From NCBI GenBank assembly GCA_028768545.1, contig CP054838.1, forward strand, positions 449,501 to 513,500: DNA of 64,000 nt, written 5' to 3'. The first letter of the stretch is position 1. The number at the start of each line of letters is the position of its first letter. A program made the translations under genes and the position numbers. Shown here one piece after another: positions 42,937 to 52,548 of this stretch. The notes beneath the pieces were generated by a model. The model saw nothing but the letters and a program-made list of their open reading frames with translations. It was not told the origin of the DNA and did not search any database. Source of the DNA: Desulfobacter sp. (lineage in GTDB: Bacteria; Desulfobacterota; Desulfobacteria; Desulfobacterales; Desulfobacteraceae).

Positions 42937-44025
42937 ATGAGACAGGTTGCCCTTATTGCGGGTTTGATATTTAGTCTTGTTCTGGGAAACGGACCGGGAT
43001 TTTGCCAATGGGATGGGGATCCCGTGTCGGTGGAAAGGCTTATTCTTGACGCCCGTCAGGGGGATGTCCAGGCCATGTGCAAATTGGGGCTGTCCTATTA
43101 TCATGGCCGGGGGGTGCTCAAGGATCCCTTTAAAGCCAAATGCTGGATAAAGCAGGCCCATGATCTGGGGGCAGAACGCGCTGAAAAAATATGGAACTCA
43201 CTTGAACTCTGGCAATATTCAGGCAATTGTGACCTGGGATTTGATCTGCCGGTCCAGGCCGGGGCAAGACAGAAAAAAAACTATATTGAACCGGTCACAG
43301 GGATGGAATTTGTCTGGATTCCGGGAAAATGTTTTAAAATGGGCTGCCGCGATCAAGACTCCCATGGCTGTGACCGGGGCGAAAGCCCTGTGCATAAAGT
43401 TTGTCTGGACGGGTTCTGGATGGGAAAATATGAGGTGACTCAGGAACAATGGATTTCCCTGATGGATGTTAATCCCTCAAGGTTCAAAGGGGATCGCCTG
43501 CCCGTGGAACAGGTGTCGTATACGGCCTGTTGGGAATTCATCCAAAGGCTCAACAGGGAAACCGGCCTTGGATTTTCACTGCCCTCCGAGGCCCAATGGG
43601 AATTTGCCTGCACAAGCCGGGGCAAAAAATCAAGCTATGCCTGGGGCAGGGATGGGTTTCAGCCCCGGGCAAATTGCGGGGGGTGCAATTCAGGATCCTT
43701 TCGGGGGCGGACAGCCCCTGTGGGCAGTTTTTCTCCCAACAGGGCAGGCCTCTATGACATGGGCGGAAATGTCAGGGAGTGGTGCCGGGATATCTATGAC
43801 CGGGATGCCTATAAAAACAAGGCCCATGGAAAAAAGGCATACAAGAGGGGTGATTTGGATGATGAGAACAAGGACCGTGGACAAAGCCATACCCCCCGGG
43901 TGGTCCGGGGGGGCTCTTTTGTGGATCCTGTGTCTTCATCCTGTTGCCGGGCAAGACAGAGCGCCCTGCCCGGCATTCACACGTATTTTATGGGCTTCAG
44001 ACTGGTTGTCGACCGGGTTGATTAA
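42937..44025 (+). CDS. Exported FGE/SUMF1-domain protein with a Sel1-like repeat
   Basis: The protein has 362 residues. A signal peptide (to about GFCQ) is followed by one Sel1-type repeat (AMCKLGLSYYHGRGVLKDPFKAKCWIKQA) and then a formylglycine-generating-enzyme-like domain (about 112-360). Landmarks are MEFVWIPGKCFKMG, GFWMGKYEVTQEQW, LPSEAQWEFACTSRG, YDMGGNVREWCRDIYD and RVVRGGSF. Many members of this fold are not sulfatase activators but binding or signalling proteins; no sulfatase is near. AAGGAG precedes the ATG. It is next to the IS region and is intact. Confidence 0.88.
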   Translation: MRQVALIAGLIFSLVLGNGPGFCQWDGDPVSVERLILDARQGDVQAMCKLGLSYYHGRGVLKDPFKAKCWIKQAHDLGAERAEKIWNSLELWQYSGNCDLGFDLPVQAGARQKKNYIEPVTGMEFVWIPGKCFKMGCRDQDSHGCDRGESPVHKVCLDGFWMGKYEVTQEQWISLMDVNPSRFKGDRLPVEQVSYTACWEFIQRLNRETGLGFSLPSEAQWEFACTSRGKKSSYAWGRDGFQPRANCGGCNSGSFRGRTAPVGSFSPNRAGLYDMGGNVREWCRDIYDRDAYKNKAHGKKAYKRGDLDDENKDRGQSHTPRVVRGGSFVDPVSSSCCRARQSALPGIHTYFMGFRLVVDRVD

Positions 44026-44118
44026 CCCCAGTTAAAACTTTTTTGCAGCGCTCGGGTAAATTGAGCCTAAAATATATTATATCCGCCTGTAAGAATCGTG
44101 TTGATCATATTAAAACAT

Positions 44119-44623
44119 CAGTGATGTCCGGTTAGGTTTTTGCTTGCTCAATAATTTTTTGATCTTTGACAATATTGTCCCTGTTTGAACTATGAGAGCC
44201 CTGCTCCTCGCAGCCAAACAGGTCATTTAGAATGGCGGTTCGCAGCTGCCGAACTCTTTTGATCGTGACCTTTTCATTAAACTGTTTTTGGCAATGGATT
44301 GCCAGTAACAGGTAAGTGATAAGGCCGCCAAGAATCTGAACCATAAGGCCGTATTCACTGCGGGCAATGAGATGATATACCTTCAGATGTTCTTTCCACC
44401 ATTTGAAAAAATCCTCAATGGTCCACCGGAGTTTATAAATTGTTGCTATTTGTTCCGCTGTTAAATCATGCCTGTCAGTTGCCACATAGTATTTGACGCC
44501 AGCAATTTTATAGCCAACAACCCGAACAGGTCTTTTCGTCTGGTTTTGATTCGGAGTACCAAGTTTAACCAGTGCATCATAAAAAATGTAGCTGTCGGAA
44601 GGGGTCTCGTGGTTATCAATAAT
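44119..44623 (-). mobile_element. IS4-family element, copy A, 3' part only
   Basis: The left end begins CAGTGATGTCCGGTTAG. The element is interrupted at 44623, where the 5' end of another copy begins in the opposite direction. Only the C-terminal half of the transposase gene remains. Confidence 0.75.
44132..44623 (-). pseudogene. IS4-family transposase fragment (copy A, C-terminal)
   Basis: The readable part starts at IIDNHETPSDSYIFYDAL and carries the IS4 Y-R-E-K signature (IYKLRWTIEDFFKWWKEHLKV), which includes the catalytic Glu. The residues before it in the open frame come from the inverted end of copy B and are not transposase. It is identical over most of its length to copy C at 47.6 kb. 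Confidence 0.85.
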
Positions 44624-45348
44624 CAGTAGTGTCCGGTTAGATTGTTGCATATAAAAAGCATCTAAAATCATTGAAAAAACAGTCTGTTTTGTGTTGACAA
44701 ATGTGCGTAAAAAATTTTGTGCGCCTTGAAAACTTAACTCAAGGAGCTCAAATGACGCACATCTCAGTCCCTAAAAAACAACTACGGTCCCTGAACTTTG
44801 ACAATTTCAGGTGCCCTCTGATAAAGTCACTTTCAAAAGCACCGGAATTACAATCTCGAGGAGACCGCCCTTTAAAAATGACATTCGAAGACCAGATAAA
44901 TGCTTTGGTTTATTTCCATCTTCAGGAGCACAAGTCTGCCCGACATTTAATTCAGGATCTCAAGGAGAATGTTTTTGCTAAAGAAAATATTGCGCCAGAC
45001 GGTGGTATCAGCCGTAGTAGTTTCTGTGAAGCCATCAATCACAGGGGACTCGAACAACTGCAATTTATCTTTGAGGATCTTTATAAACAGGCTCTTGAGT
45101 GTCATCCGGGTGAACACGCCGAGTTAGGAGAGTTGGTTTCCATTGACGGTAGTCTCATAAATGCAGTCCTTTCAATGCACTGGGCGAACTACAGAAAAGG
45201 AAGTAAAAAAGCCAAAGTACATTGCGGATTTGACATTAATCACGGAATCCCAAACAAAATCTTTTTGACTGAAGGCAACGGCGCTGAACGCACTTTTGTT
45301 CCCAAAATACTTTCCAAGGGGCAAACAGGTGTTATGGATCGTGGATAT
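44624..45348 (+). mobile_element. IS4-family element, copy B, 5' part only
   Basis: The left end CAGTAGTGTCCGGTTAG is the partner of the CAGTGATGTCCGGTTAG end of copies A and C. The copy breaks off at 45348 after GTGGATAT, where the IS630-type element begins next to a TA dinucleotide. Confidence 0.75.
44752..45348 (+). pseudogene. IS4-family transposase fragment (copy B, N-terminal)
   Basis: ATG 44752 follows AAGGAG. The fragment contains the N-terminal part and the first catalytic region (LVSIDGSLINAVLSMHWANYRKGSKKAKVH) up to GQTGVMDRGY. The open frame continues past 45348, but those codons belong to the antisense strand of another element. Confidence 0.85.
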
Positions 45349-45644
45349 AGCAATGCCGATAATTATTTATACATCCTGATAATTTCATCAATCGTTTCGT
45401 TTTCATTGTATTCACGGATGGTTTTTAGGGCCGCAAAATCGTGTTCAATCGGATTGAGATCCGGTGTAATACGGGGGCAAAAACAAAAGAGCTGCACCAG
45501 TTCTTTCGATCAAATATTTGGTTTCTTCGCCCTTGTGGAAGGATGCGTTATCCATCACAACGACATGATTATCGTTCAGATGTGGACTCAACTGGTGTTC
45601 GATCCAAGCATTAAAGATATCCGCATTGCATGTTCCCTGAAACA
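45349..45644 (-). pseudogene. IS630-family transposase, 3' part (separated by IS256-type insertion)
   Basis: Reading on the minus strand gives GTCNADIFNAWIEHQLSPHL, then VVVMDNASFHKGEETKYLIERTG (with the catalytic Asp) and LLFLPPY. One extra base then shifts the frame; the expected DLNPIEHDFAALKTIREYNENE, with the final Glu, is present in another frame down to a stop near 45360. This part is joined to the part at 47.1-47.6 kb if the IS256-type element is removed. Confidence 0.8.
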
Positions 45645-47095
45645 AGGGAATGTTCAGAATTCTGTGTCACGGTTTCGGTTCCCGGATCTGCCTCAGCGCC
45701 AGCGGAAGTAAAAGTCAGGTCCGAGAATGGGCCTTCAATCAGCCACGTCGGAGGAGTTGACTTTTGCTGGAGTGGAGTTCCTGGAACCATCTTTTCCATC
45801 TGTAAATAAATCCCTATCAAATTCCCAGCTCTTTATCCAGCCGGCCTTCAAAGAAAATTGCCAACTGGGAAATTGTCAGTGACCAATTTTGAATCGGCAT
45901 TGTCCATTTTTTACTGGCGTTCTGGATCCCCATGTAAAGCAGCTTTAACAGGCTGTCCTGGTTCGGGAATGATCCCTTTGTTTTGGTCAGTTTTCGAAAC
46001 TGTCGATGCACAGCCTCAATGGTATTTGTGGTGTATATTATCCGTCGAATCTCTTCTGGATATTTAAAGAAATGACTGAGGCGTTCCCAGTTGTTCCGCC
46101 AGGATTTTATCACAATCGGGTATTTGTCATTCCATTTATTTTCCAAGATATCCAGTTCTTCTTCGGCCAGATCCTTATTGACCGCTTTATAAACACGTTT
46201 TAGATCTGCCATAAATTCCTTTTTATTTTTGGAACCAACGTATTTCAATGAATTTCGGATCTGGTGGACTACGCAGAGTTGAACTTCTGTGTCCGGGAAT
46301 ATGGTCTCAATGGCCTCGGGAAAACCTTTTAGACCATCAACACAGGCAATCAGGATATCTTTTACCCCTCGGTTTGAAAGGTCTGTTAACACCTGCAGCC
46401 AGAAGTTCGCACCCTCATTCTCGGATATGTACAGCCCAAGAACCTCTTTGCGGCCCTCGATATTCACCCCAAGAATTGTGTAAACGGCTTTGCTGCCGAC
46501 CTTTCCGTTTTCTCGTACTTTATAATGTATGGCATCAAGCCATACGATTGGGTACACATTTTCCAACGGCCTGGCCTGCCATTCTTTGACGGTATGGATG
46601 ATTTTATCGGTAATGGTGCTCAGAGTGGCATTTGAAATCTCAAGTCCATAGATTTCCTGTAAATGGGAAGCCATATCATTATAACTCATGCCCAGGCCGT
46701 AAAGGGCTATTATCTTTCTTTCAATTTCATCGCTGAGCGTTGTCTGATGTTTTTTGACGATCTGTGGAGAGAAGGTTCCGGCCCTGTCACGCGGGGTTTC
46801 CAGCTCAAATTTACCATCCAGGGATTTAATGGTCTTTTTGCTTTTTCCATTACGGCGGTTGGCAGAAACTTCCTGCCCGAGATGGGACTCCAACTCTCCT
46901 TCAAGAGCAGCTTCAGCAAGATTTTTGATTAATAATGTAAGGACGCCGCCCTTACCTGTGAAGGGTTTACCTTCCTGGATGCCTTTAAGGGCTTTTTGAA
47001 AATCAAATTCGGTGTTTTCTTCGGTCATGTCAGTTCTCCTTATTTAGCTGAGTATATCAGCTTTCATTCAACTGACACAGAATTTTGAACGCCCT
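45645..47095 (-). mobile_element. IS256-family insertion sequence, complete
   Basis: The ends match as imperfect inverted repeats of about 24 bp (AGGGAATGTTCAGAATTCTG on the left; AGGGCGTTCAAAATTCTG as complement on the right). An 8-bp direct duplication CTGAAACA lies at 45637-45644 and 47096-47103. Total length is 1451 bp. It is inserted in the IS630-type transposase gene and appears intact, so it is one of the most recent arrivals. Confidence 0.9.
45817..47028 (-). CDS. IS256 (mutator-like) family transposase
   Basis: A full-length DDE transposase of 403 residues. Catalytic acids are seen in VYPIVWLDAIHYKV, in IACVDGLKGFPEA and in YTTNTIEAVHRQFRK; CVVHQIRNSLKYV is a family hallmark. AAGGAG lies 7 bp before the ATG. 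Nothing indicates damage, so it may be active. Confidence 0.95.
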   Translation of the reverse strand: MTEENTEFDFQKALKGIQEGKPFTGKGGVLTLLIKNLAEAALEGELESHLGQEVSANRRNGKSKKTIKSLDGKFELETPRDRAGTFSPQIVKKHQTTLSDEIERKIIALYGLGMSYNDMASHLQEIYGLEISNATLSTITDKIIHTVKEWQARPLENVYPIVWLDAIHYKVRENGKVGSKAVYTILGVNIEGRKEVLGLYISENEGANFWLQVLTDLSNRGVKDILIACVDGLKGFPEAIETIFPDTEVQLCVVHQIRNSLKYVGSKNKKEFMADLKRVYKAVNKDLAEEELDILENKWNDKYPIVIKSWRNNWERLSHFFKYPEEIRRIIYTTNTIEAVHRQFRKLTKTKGSFPNQDSLLKLLYMGIQNASKKWTMPIQNWSLTISQLAIFFEGRLDKELGI

Positions 47096-47620
47096 CTGAA
47101 ACAAAAATGGTTCTTCAAAACTATATTCGATGCGGGCAGCAATCAAAGACGTTCGAGGGTGCTTTGTTCCTGCAATCAAACCATGAACACGCTGCCCTTT
47201 GAGAGCATATCCATAGCGACGGGTTGTATAAGGCGAAAAGCCGCTTTCATCAACATAAACAAACGTTTTGCAACGACGTACATAACGTTCACGAAGACGA
47301 AGATATGCCTTTCTTTTGCTGTCGCTTCGCTCCCTGTATCCCGTCATCTTTTTTTTCGAGTGATTCCGAGTTGTTTCATATTATACCAGATACAGGCACG
47401 GGATACTCCGAAATGCTGCGCCCTTTCCGATTGTGTCATGTCATCATTTGTCTCCACATGGAGGCGCAAAGCTTCCAGATCCAAACTTCGTGGTCCTTTT
47501 GGACCGGGTTTCTTGTATGACAAACCATCTTCGGCAGACGTCCAGTTGTGAACACTTCCACGGGATACATTAAACTGACTGGCAGCTTCCGTCTTGCTTC
47601 CTCCATTTTCTACAAAATCT
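47096..47620 (-). pseudogene. IS630-family transposase, 5' part (HTH region and first catalytic Asp)
   Basis: Reading down from 47620, DFVENGGSKTEAASQFNVSRGSVHNW and LDLEALRLHVETNDDMTQSERAQHFGVSRACIW form two helix-turn-helix regions. The frame ends at TGA right after a run of eight A. In the -1 frame it continues MTGYRERSDSKRKAYLRLRERYVRR, then TFVYVDESGFSPYTTRR with the first catalytic Asp. The slippery A AAA AAA G run suggests normal programmed frameshifting. The N-terminus is cut off by copy C of the IS4-type element. Confidence 0.8.
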
Positions 47621-48626
47621 CAGTGATGTCCGGTTAGGTTTTTGCTTGCTCAATAATTTTTTGATCTTTGACAATATTGTCCCTGTTTGAACTATGAGAG
47701 CCCTGCTCCTCGCAGCCAAACAGGTCATTTAGAATGGCGGTTCGCAGCTGCCGAACTCTTTTGATCGTGACCTTTTCATTAAACTGTTTTTGGCAATGGA
47801 TTGCCAGTAACAGGTAAGTGATAAGGCCGCCAAGAATCTGAACCATAAGGCCGTATTCACTGCGGGCAATGAGATGATATACCTTCAGATGTTCTTTCCA
47901 CCATTTGAAAAAATCCTCAATGGTCCACCGGAGTTTATAAATTGTTGCTATTTGTTCCGCTGTTAAATCATGCCTGTCAGTTGCCACATAGTATTTGACG
48001 CCAGCAATTTTATAGCCAACAACCCGAACAGGCCTTTTCGTCTGGTTTTGATTCGGAGTACCAAGTTTAACCAGTGCATCATAAAAAATGTAGCTGTCGG
48101 AAGGGGTCTCGTGGTTATCAATAATTGTTCTTGTTGTCCTGGTTTTTATACGGCAGACAAAATGTTTGCCTTGCTCCTGAAGCAGGTCAAATTCTTTATG
48201 GGATTGATATCCACGATCCATAACACCTGTTTGCCCCTTGGAAAGTATTTTGGGAACAAAAGTGCGTTCAGCGCCGTTGCCTTCAGTCAAAAAGATTTTG
48301 TTTGGGATTCCGTGATTAATGTCAAATCCGCAATGTACTTTGGCTTTTTTACTTCCTTTTCTGTAGTTCGCCCAGTGCATTGAAAGGACTGCATTTATGA
48401 GACTACCGTCAATGGAAACCAACTCTCCTAACTCGGCGTGTTCACCCGGATGACACTCAAGAGCCTGTTTATAAAGATCCTCAAAGATAAATTGCAGTTG
48501 TTCGAGTCCCCTGTGATTGATGGCTTCACAGAAACTACTACGGCTGATACCACCGTCTGGCGCAATATTTTCTTTAGCAAAAACATTCTCCTTGAGATCC
48601 TGAATTAAATGTCGGGCAGACTTGTG
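47621..48626 (-). mobile_element. IS4-family element, copy C, lacking its 5' end
   Basis: The 3' end CAGTGATGTCCGGTTAG begins at 47621. The copy is cut at 48626 by the IS6-type element, leaving most of the transposase but not its first 60 or so codons. Confidence 0.75.
47634..48626 (-). pseudogene. IS4-family transposase, N-terminally truncated (copy C)
   Basis: All catalytic regions remain: LVSIDGSLINAVLSMHW, GVMDRGYQSHKEFDLL and the Y-R-E-K motif IYKLRWTIEDFFKWWK. The first codons, through HLQEH, are missing because of the IS6-type insertion. The open frame could start at an internal ATG at 48422, but the product would lack its N-terminal domain. Confidence 0.85.
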
Positions 48627-49463
48627 GGTTCTGTTGCAAAAAATATTTCCAGGACAAAGAGATCGTTCAGGCGTAAAATTTACGCAGCATAAGAAAACAG
48701 ATTTTCGACGAATTCTTTCTGCTTTAAAATTTCTCCCTTCCTAATATTTTTAACTTGTCCTTTTCTGATCATGTTCATAATTTCATAGCCTTTTAGCGTC
48801 CGCCAGGCAGAATGAAATGTCTTGAACCCCATACCAGCTCTGACAAGCTTTTTGATAAACCGGTGGTCTTGCTCAATAATATTGTTCAGATATTTATTCT
48901 GTCTTAGGATACAGTCCTTATTCAGAAGCTTTTTTTCTTTCAAAGCCTTTACTGCCGGAGGATATGCAGGATTTCCGTCAACACTCAGAACCCGAGGTCT
49001 GGAGCTATTGGAAGCTCGCAGCATCTTTTTAAAAAATCGTTTGGCAGATTCCATATTACGTCTGCTGCGAAGAAGAAAATCGATGGTATTTCCACGGGAA
49101 TCGACCGCTCGGTAAAGATACTTCATTTTCCCCCGCACCTTGATATATGTTTCATCAATACGGTAAGAATCATTTGATTGCCGCAGATACTTCCTGCTTC
49201 GCTTTTCCATTTCAGGAGCATAGCGCTGAACCCATCGGTAAATGGTACTGTGATCCACAGACAAGCCCCGTTCTTGCATCATCTCTTCCAGATTCCTGTA
49301 ACTCAGTTGATATCTCAGATACCAGCGAACATTCAACAGGATGATTTCTTTTTCATAATGACGCCACTTGAAAGGGTTTTCATTTTTCATACTATCTCTC
49401 TGCAAACAAATTAGTGCCAAAACGGACTTGTATCAGACATTAATAATTTTTTGCAACAGAACC
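48627..49463 (-). mobile_element. IS6-family insertion sequence, copy 1
   Basis: 837 bp with ends GGTTCTGTTGCAAAAAAT in inverted order. The 8-bp flanks (GACTTGTG and TACTTTTT) differ, so no target duplication is present, which is common for IS6 after cointegrate or deletion events. An identical-length copy lies inverted at 56933-57769. Confidence 0.92.
48680..49390 (-). CDS. IS6-family transposase, copy 1
   Basis: DDE transposase of 236 residues. The HTH at about 25-55 (RNLEEMMQERGLSVDHSTIYRWVQ) is followed by catalytic Asp in YRIDETYIKVRGK, Asp in VLSVDGNPAYPP and the final Glu near NIIEQDHRFIKK. ATG 49390 was chosen, with AGAGAG upstream; the upstream TTG at 49420 is unlikely. The protein is identical to that of copy 2. 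Confidence 0.95.
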   Translation of the reverse strand: MKNENPFKWRHYEKEIILLNVRWYLRYQLSYRNLEEMMQERGLSVDHSTIYRWVQRYAPEMEKRSRKYLRQSNDSYRIDETYIKVRGKMKYLYRAVDSRGNTIDFLLRSRRNMESAKRFFKKMLRASNSSRPRVLSVDGNPAYPPAVKALKEKKLLNKDCILRQNKYLNNIIEQDHRFIKKLVRAGMGFKTFHSAWRTLKGYEIMNMIRKGQVKNIRKGEILKQKEFVENLFSYAA

Positions 49464-49483
49464 TACTTTTTTCCAAGCAGGAC

Positions 49484-49511
49484 TTGACTTGCATTCCGGC
49501 TTGCTTATCTT
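49484..49511 (+). promoter_or_regulatory. Putative promoter of the SLOG-like gene
   Basis: TTGACT (49484-49489), 16-bp spacer, TATCTT (49506-49511), 113 bp before the start codon and just outside the IS6-type end. It is a reasonable sigma-70 promoter. Confidence 0.4.
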
Positions 49512-49624
49512 ATTCGTCTTTTATATGATAGAGGCCGAATCTATTAAAATCACATTGAGTTAACCATAAAAACCAAATACGACCCTTCTAAACGGATGAG
49601 TATTTAATTTAAGGAGTAATGCTT

Positions 49625-50179
49625 ATGAACAACGATCCTTCTCAATTCACCCTGTACAGCGGCGGCCACAGAGGTGCTGAAGCGGAATTCGGCAGACTGG
49701 CTGAAAAATACGGCGTCAAAGAGGTTAATTTTTCCTTTGACGGACATAAACTTGCACGGGATGCAGGCGTCCGGGTACTGACCCAAGAAGATTTGGAAAA
49801 GGGAAATATCTCCATGGATATCGTATCCACCCGCCTGGGGAGATCCTTTTCCAAGGGCAATAAAATCAGAAAAGTCATCCAGTCCATTTTCCACATGATC
49901 AACAGCGGGTATCAGATTTTTGTGGTCGGCTGGATCCTTCCGGACAAAACCGTTAAAGGCGGAACCGGCTGGGGGGTTGAACTGGGCAAGCTGTTCAACC
50001 GGCCAATCTTTGTCTATGAGCAGGATAGAAAAGCCTGGTTTTCCTGGGTTGACAATGACTGGCAGATGGTGACCCCGGTCATCCATCACAAAACCTTTTC
50101 AGGCACCGGCACCCGGAACCTTACCGAAGATGCCGTCATGGCCATGGAAAAATTGTTTGAACTCTCTTTTAAATCATAA
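49625..50179 (+). CDS. SLOG-superfamily (YpsA-like) putative nucleotide-binding protein
   Basis: A 184-residue cytoplasmic protein, probably of the SLOG/LOG Rossmann-like group that binds nucleotides or nucleotide sugars. Supporting features are the N-terminal TLYSGGHRGAEAEFGRLAEKYG, a central basic region (STRLGRSFSKGNKIRKVIQ), IFVVGWILPDKT and the glycine motif GGTGWGVELGKLFNRPIFVYEQ. AAGGAG is 8 bp before ATG 49625. It lies next to pncA and near pncB, so a link to NAD-derived nucleotides is tempting but unproven. Confidence 0.62.
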   Translation: MNNDPSQFTLYSGGHRGAEAEFGRLAEKYGVKEVNFSFDGHKLARDAGVRVLTQEDLEKGNISMDIVSTRLGRSFSKGNKIRKVIQSIFHMINSGYQIFVVGWILPDKTVKGGTGWGVELGKLFNRPIFVYEQDRKAWFSWVDNDWQMVTPVIHHKTFSGTGTRNLTEDAVMAMEKLFELSFKS

Positions 50180-50202
50180 CGGCCTGGTTTCGCTGCAAAA
50201 TC

Positions 50203-50823
50203 CTAAACAATGGTGACCCCCGCCGCTGCCATATTTTCCAAGGCAGCACGGGTGGTCTCAGGGTCGACGCCCCGGCACAGATCCTTGATCAACACCACCC
50301 CAAACCCCAAGGTTAATGCATCCATGGCCGTGGCCCTGGCACAATAATCCGTGGTCAGCCCGTAAATGATTAAATTTTGAATCCCCTGATTTTTAAGGGC
50401 ATCAACCAGACCCGTACTTTTTTGACCGTCATCAAAAAAACCGGAATAGGAATCATAGGCTGGATCCATCCCCTTTTTGACGATCCGATCAAAGAGAGTG
50501 GTATCCACCAGCAGGTCTGCATTTTTTGTTTCCTGGACGCAATGGGGGGGCCAGAGAACCTGGACCCGGTCTTCAATCTTTATAGTCTCAAAAGGCGCTG
50601 TGCCTTTATGGTTGGAAAAAAATGAAATATGATCTTGGGGATGCCAGTCCTGGGTGGCAAATATTTTATACCCAGATTCCTTCAAGCCAAGGGTCTTTGC
50701 CCGGACCTGGTCGATATATGCCCGGTCTGTCCCCGCAACTGCCAGGCTACCCTGTTCGAGGTCTGTAAAGTCCCCCTGAACATCCACCACAATCACGGCT
50801 GTATTTTCTTGTTTTCTTATCAT
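50203..50823 (-). CDS. pncA: Nicotinamidase
   Basis: Converts nicotinamide to nicotinate for NAD salvage. Catalytic residues are Asp14 (VVDVQGDF), Lys116 or 117 (DRIVKKGMD) and Cys161 (TTDYCARAT). The metal site Asp59, His61 and His65 is in QDWHPQDHISF. Length 206. It is followed beyond the ISKra4-type element by pncB, the next enzyme of the pathway, on the opposite strand. Confidence 0.95.
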   Translation of the reverse strand: MIRKQENTAVIVVDVQGDFTDLEQGSLAVAGTDRAYIDQVRAKTLGLKESGYKIFATQDWHPQDHISFFSNHKGTAPFETIKIEDRVQVLWPPHCVQETKNADLLVDTTLFDRIVKKGMDPAYDSYSGFFDDGQKSTGLVDALKNQGIQNLIIYGLTTDYCARATAMDALTLGFGVVLIKDLCRGVDPETTRAALENMAAAGVTIV

Positions 50824-50931
50824 TTCATCCTCGTATCTCGTTTTTCACAAATTAAAACGGTTTTCTCAAGATTCAACCCCGGCCCGGATATTTCTTTCAA
50901 TTTCCTATAATCGGCCCCCCATATTGACCCG

Positions 50932-52454
50932 GGGCGCATTCCCATTTTCCCGGTTTTAAAAAGGCCTGTCTTTTAGAGCAAAAAGAATGATATCCTCTGT
51001 TACGCTGAAATGAACATAAATGGATTGTGCTAATGAAGAAAGCTGAAGATTGTAATACTGTTGATGAAGTCCTTGCATGCCTCAAAGAACTGGAAGAAGA
51101 TCCAAATCGCTTGGTTCGTAACGCTAACGAATTAGAACAGATGGAGCAGGAAATCCTTGAGTATACAAATCGGATAAGCGCCTTTTTTTTAAAAAAAAGA
51201 TCCAGGCCTCAGTAGATTCCTCTGAACAGGTCGACCAAGAAAAAGAATTGATGTCCAATTGGCCGGGACGGATGAAAAGCGAAGGGCTTGAGACCGTTTG
51301 GATTCAGCTTTGTACAGATAGTTCGGTTGATATTCATGTTCGATACTATCGAAGGTCCTGTGACCGCCGAAAAGGAAAAAGATATAAAGGTGCATACGCT
51401 GGCTTAATCCTTCTTGGAATCCATGATCGCTGCTCGCCTGCTTTGGCTTCTATGGTGAGTTCTTGGTCAGCCTTATTAAGTTCTTTTGAAGAAGTCCGTC
51501 AAGTGCTTTGTGACCGTGGGATGACGTTGGGTATAAAGGTCATCCGTAAACTGACCTATCGGTACGCATAGCGGGCTCGAGCCGAACAACAAGCGGGCCG
51601 AATCCCATTAAATGATAGAGATTTACTTGAAGGGCGGCGAGTCGTTATCAGCACTGATGGTGGCCGCACTCGGCTCAGAGAGAAGAAAAGGGGACCAAAA
51701 ACCCAAAAGGATAGAACCCGATTTCGTGGGGCATGGCGAGAACCCAAGCTTTTGATCATTTATGTAGTGGACGCCCATGGAAAACAAGAAAAAAGCTTTT
51801 CACCATTTATTGATGGCTGTTTCAATGGACCGGATGGTGTATTCCACTTGTTAAAGGGTTATTTGAACTCCCTTCATATTCAGAACTCAGACAAAATACT
51901 GTTTGTTGCAGATGGGGCACATTGGATTTGGAATCGAATCCCCGGACTGCTAAAAGCATTGGGTTTGGCTCCTGAGCGTGTGTATGAACTTCTCGATTTC
52001 TACCATGCAGTTGAGCATCTGGGTACAGTAGCAGGCTTAAGGAAGACCTGGTCATCCAAGGAACGCAAACGCTGGGTATCGAAGCAGCGAGGTCTTCTGC
52101 TGAAGGGAAAGGCGATTGAGGTGGTACAGGCCGTCCAGAAGCTTTGTAGAGGCAGAAACAGTAAGGCTATCAAGACGGAACGGGATTATTTTGTGCGCAA
52201 TGAACTGAGGCTTAATTTCTCAACTGTAAAAGCGTTGAACTTACCTATTGGCAGCGGTGCTATTGAAAGTTCGATTCGGAGAGTCGTGAATTTACGTCTT
52301 AAAGGTCCATGCATCTTTTGGTATCGGGAGAATGCAGAAAAAATGATTATGCTGCGATCATTTTATAAAGCAGGGCGTTGGAACTGCCTGAAGCAGATGG
52401 CAAACATTCACAATCCAGTGCCAGCGGTATAACCGGGAAAATGGGAATGCGCCC
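50932..52454 (+). mobile_element. ISKra4-family-like insertion sequence with perfect ends
   Basis: Exact 24-bp inverted repeats at 50932-50955 and 52431-52454 (beginning GGGCGCATTCCCATTTTC), flanked by an exact 8-bp duplication TTGACCCG at 50924-50931 and 52455-52462. Length 1523 bp. The clean ends show simple insertion in the pncA-pncB intergenic region. The right end lies 94 bp before the pncB start, so the pncB promoter may be affected. Confidence 0.92.
51033..52432 (+). pseudogene. ISKra4-like transposase with a -1 shift site and an internal stop
   Basis: The protein is spread over three segments. The first (51033-51215) ends soon after an 8T-8A run, and the -1 frame there continues IQASVDSSEQVDQEKELMSNW; T TTA AAA in the run is a plausible slippery site. 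The second stretch reaches RKLTYRYA and a TAG at 51569-51571, after which the same frame continues RARAEQQAGRIPL and ISTDGGRTRLRE, then VVDAHGKQEKSF, FVADGAHWIWN and ELLDFYHAVEHL to the end at 52432. The DDE-type residues all appear. The TAG should prevent transposition unless it is read through. Confidence 0.8.
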
Positions 52455-52548
52455 TTGACCCGCCTGGATTGATACAAGGGATTTATCCGTATACAAATCT
52501 GATTTCACAAGATATATATTACCTATATCGAATGAAAAAGGCGAGCCC

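Noticed and set aside
44624-44671. First 16 residues of the IS4 copy A frame (MILDAFYMQQSNRT)
   Set aside because: They are the complement of the inverted end of copy B and not part of the transposase.
45611-45820. Minus-strand frame of 69 codons in the tail of the IS256-type element
   Set aside because: It overlaps the element end and the IS630-type junction and has no coding character; it is the non-coding end of the IS.
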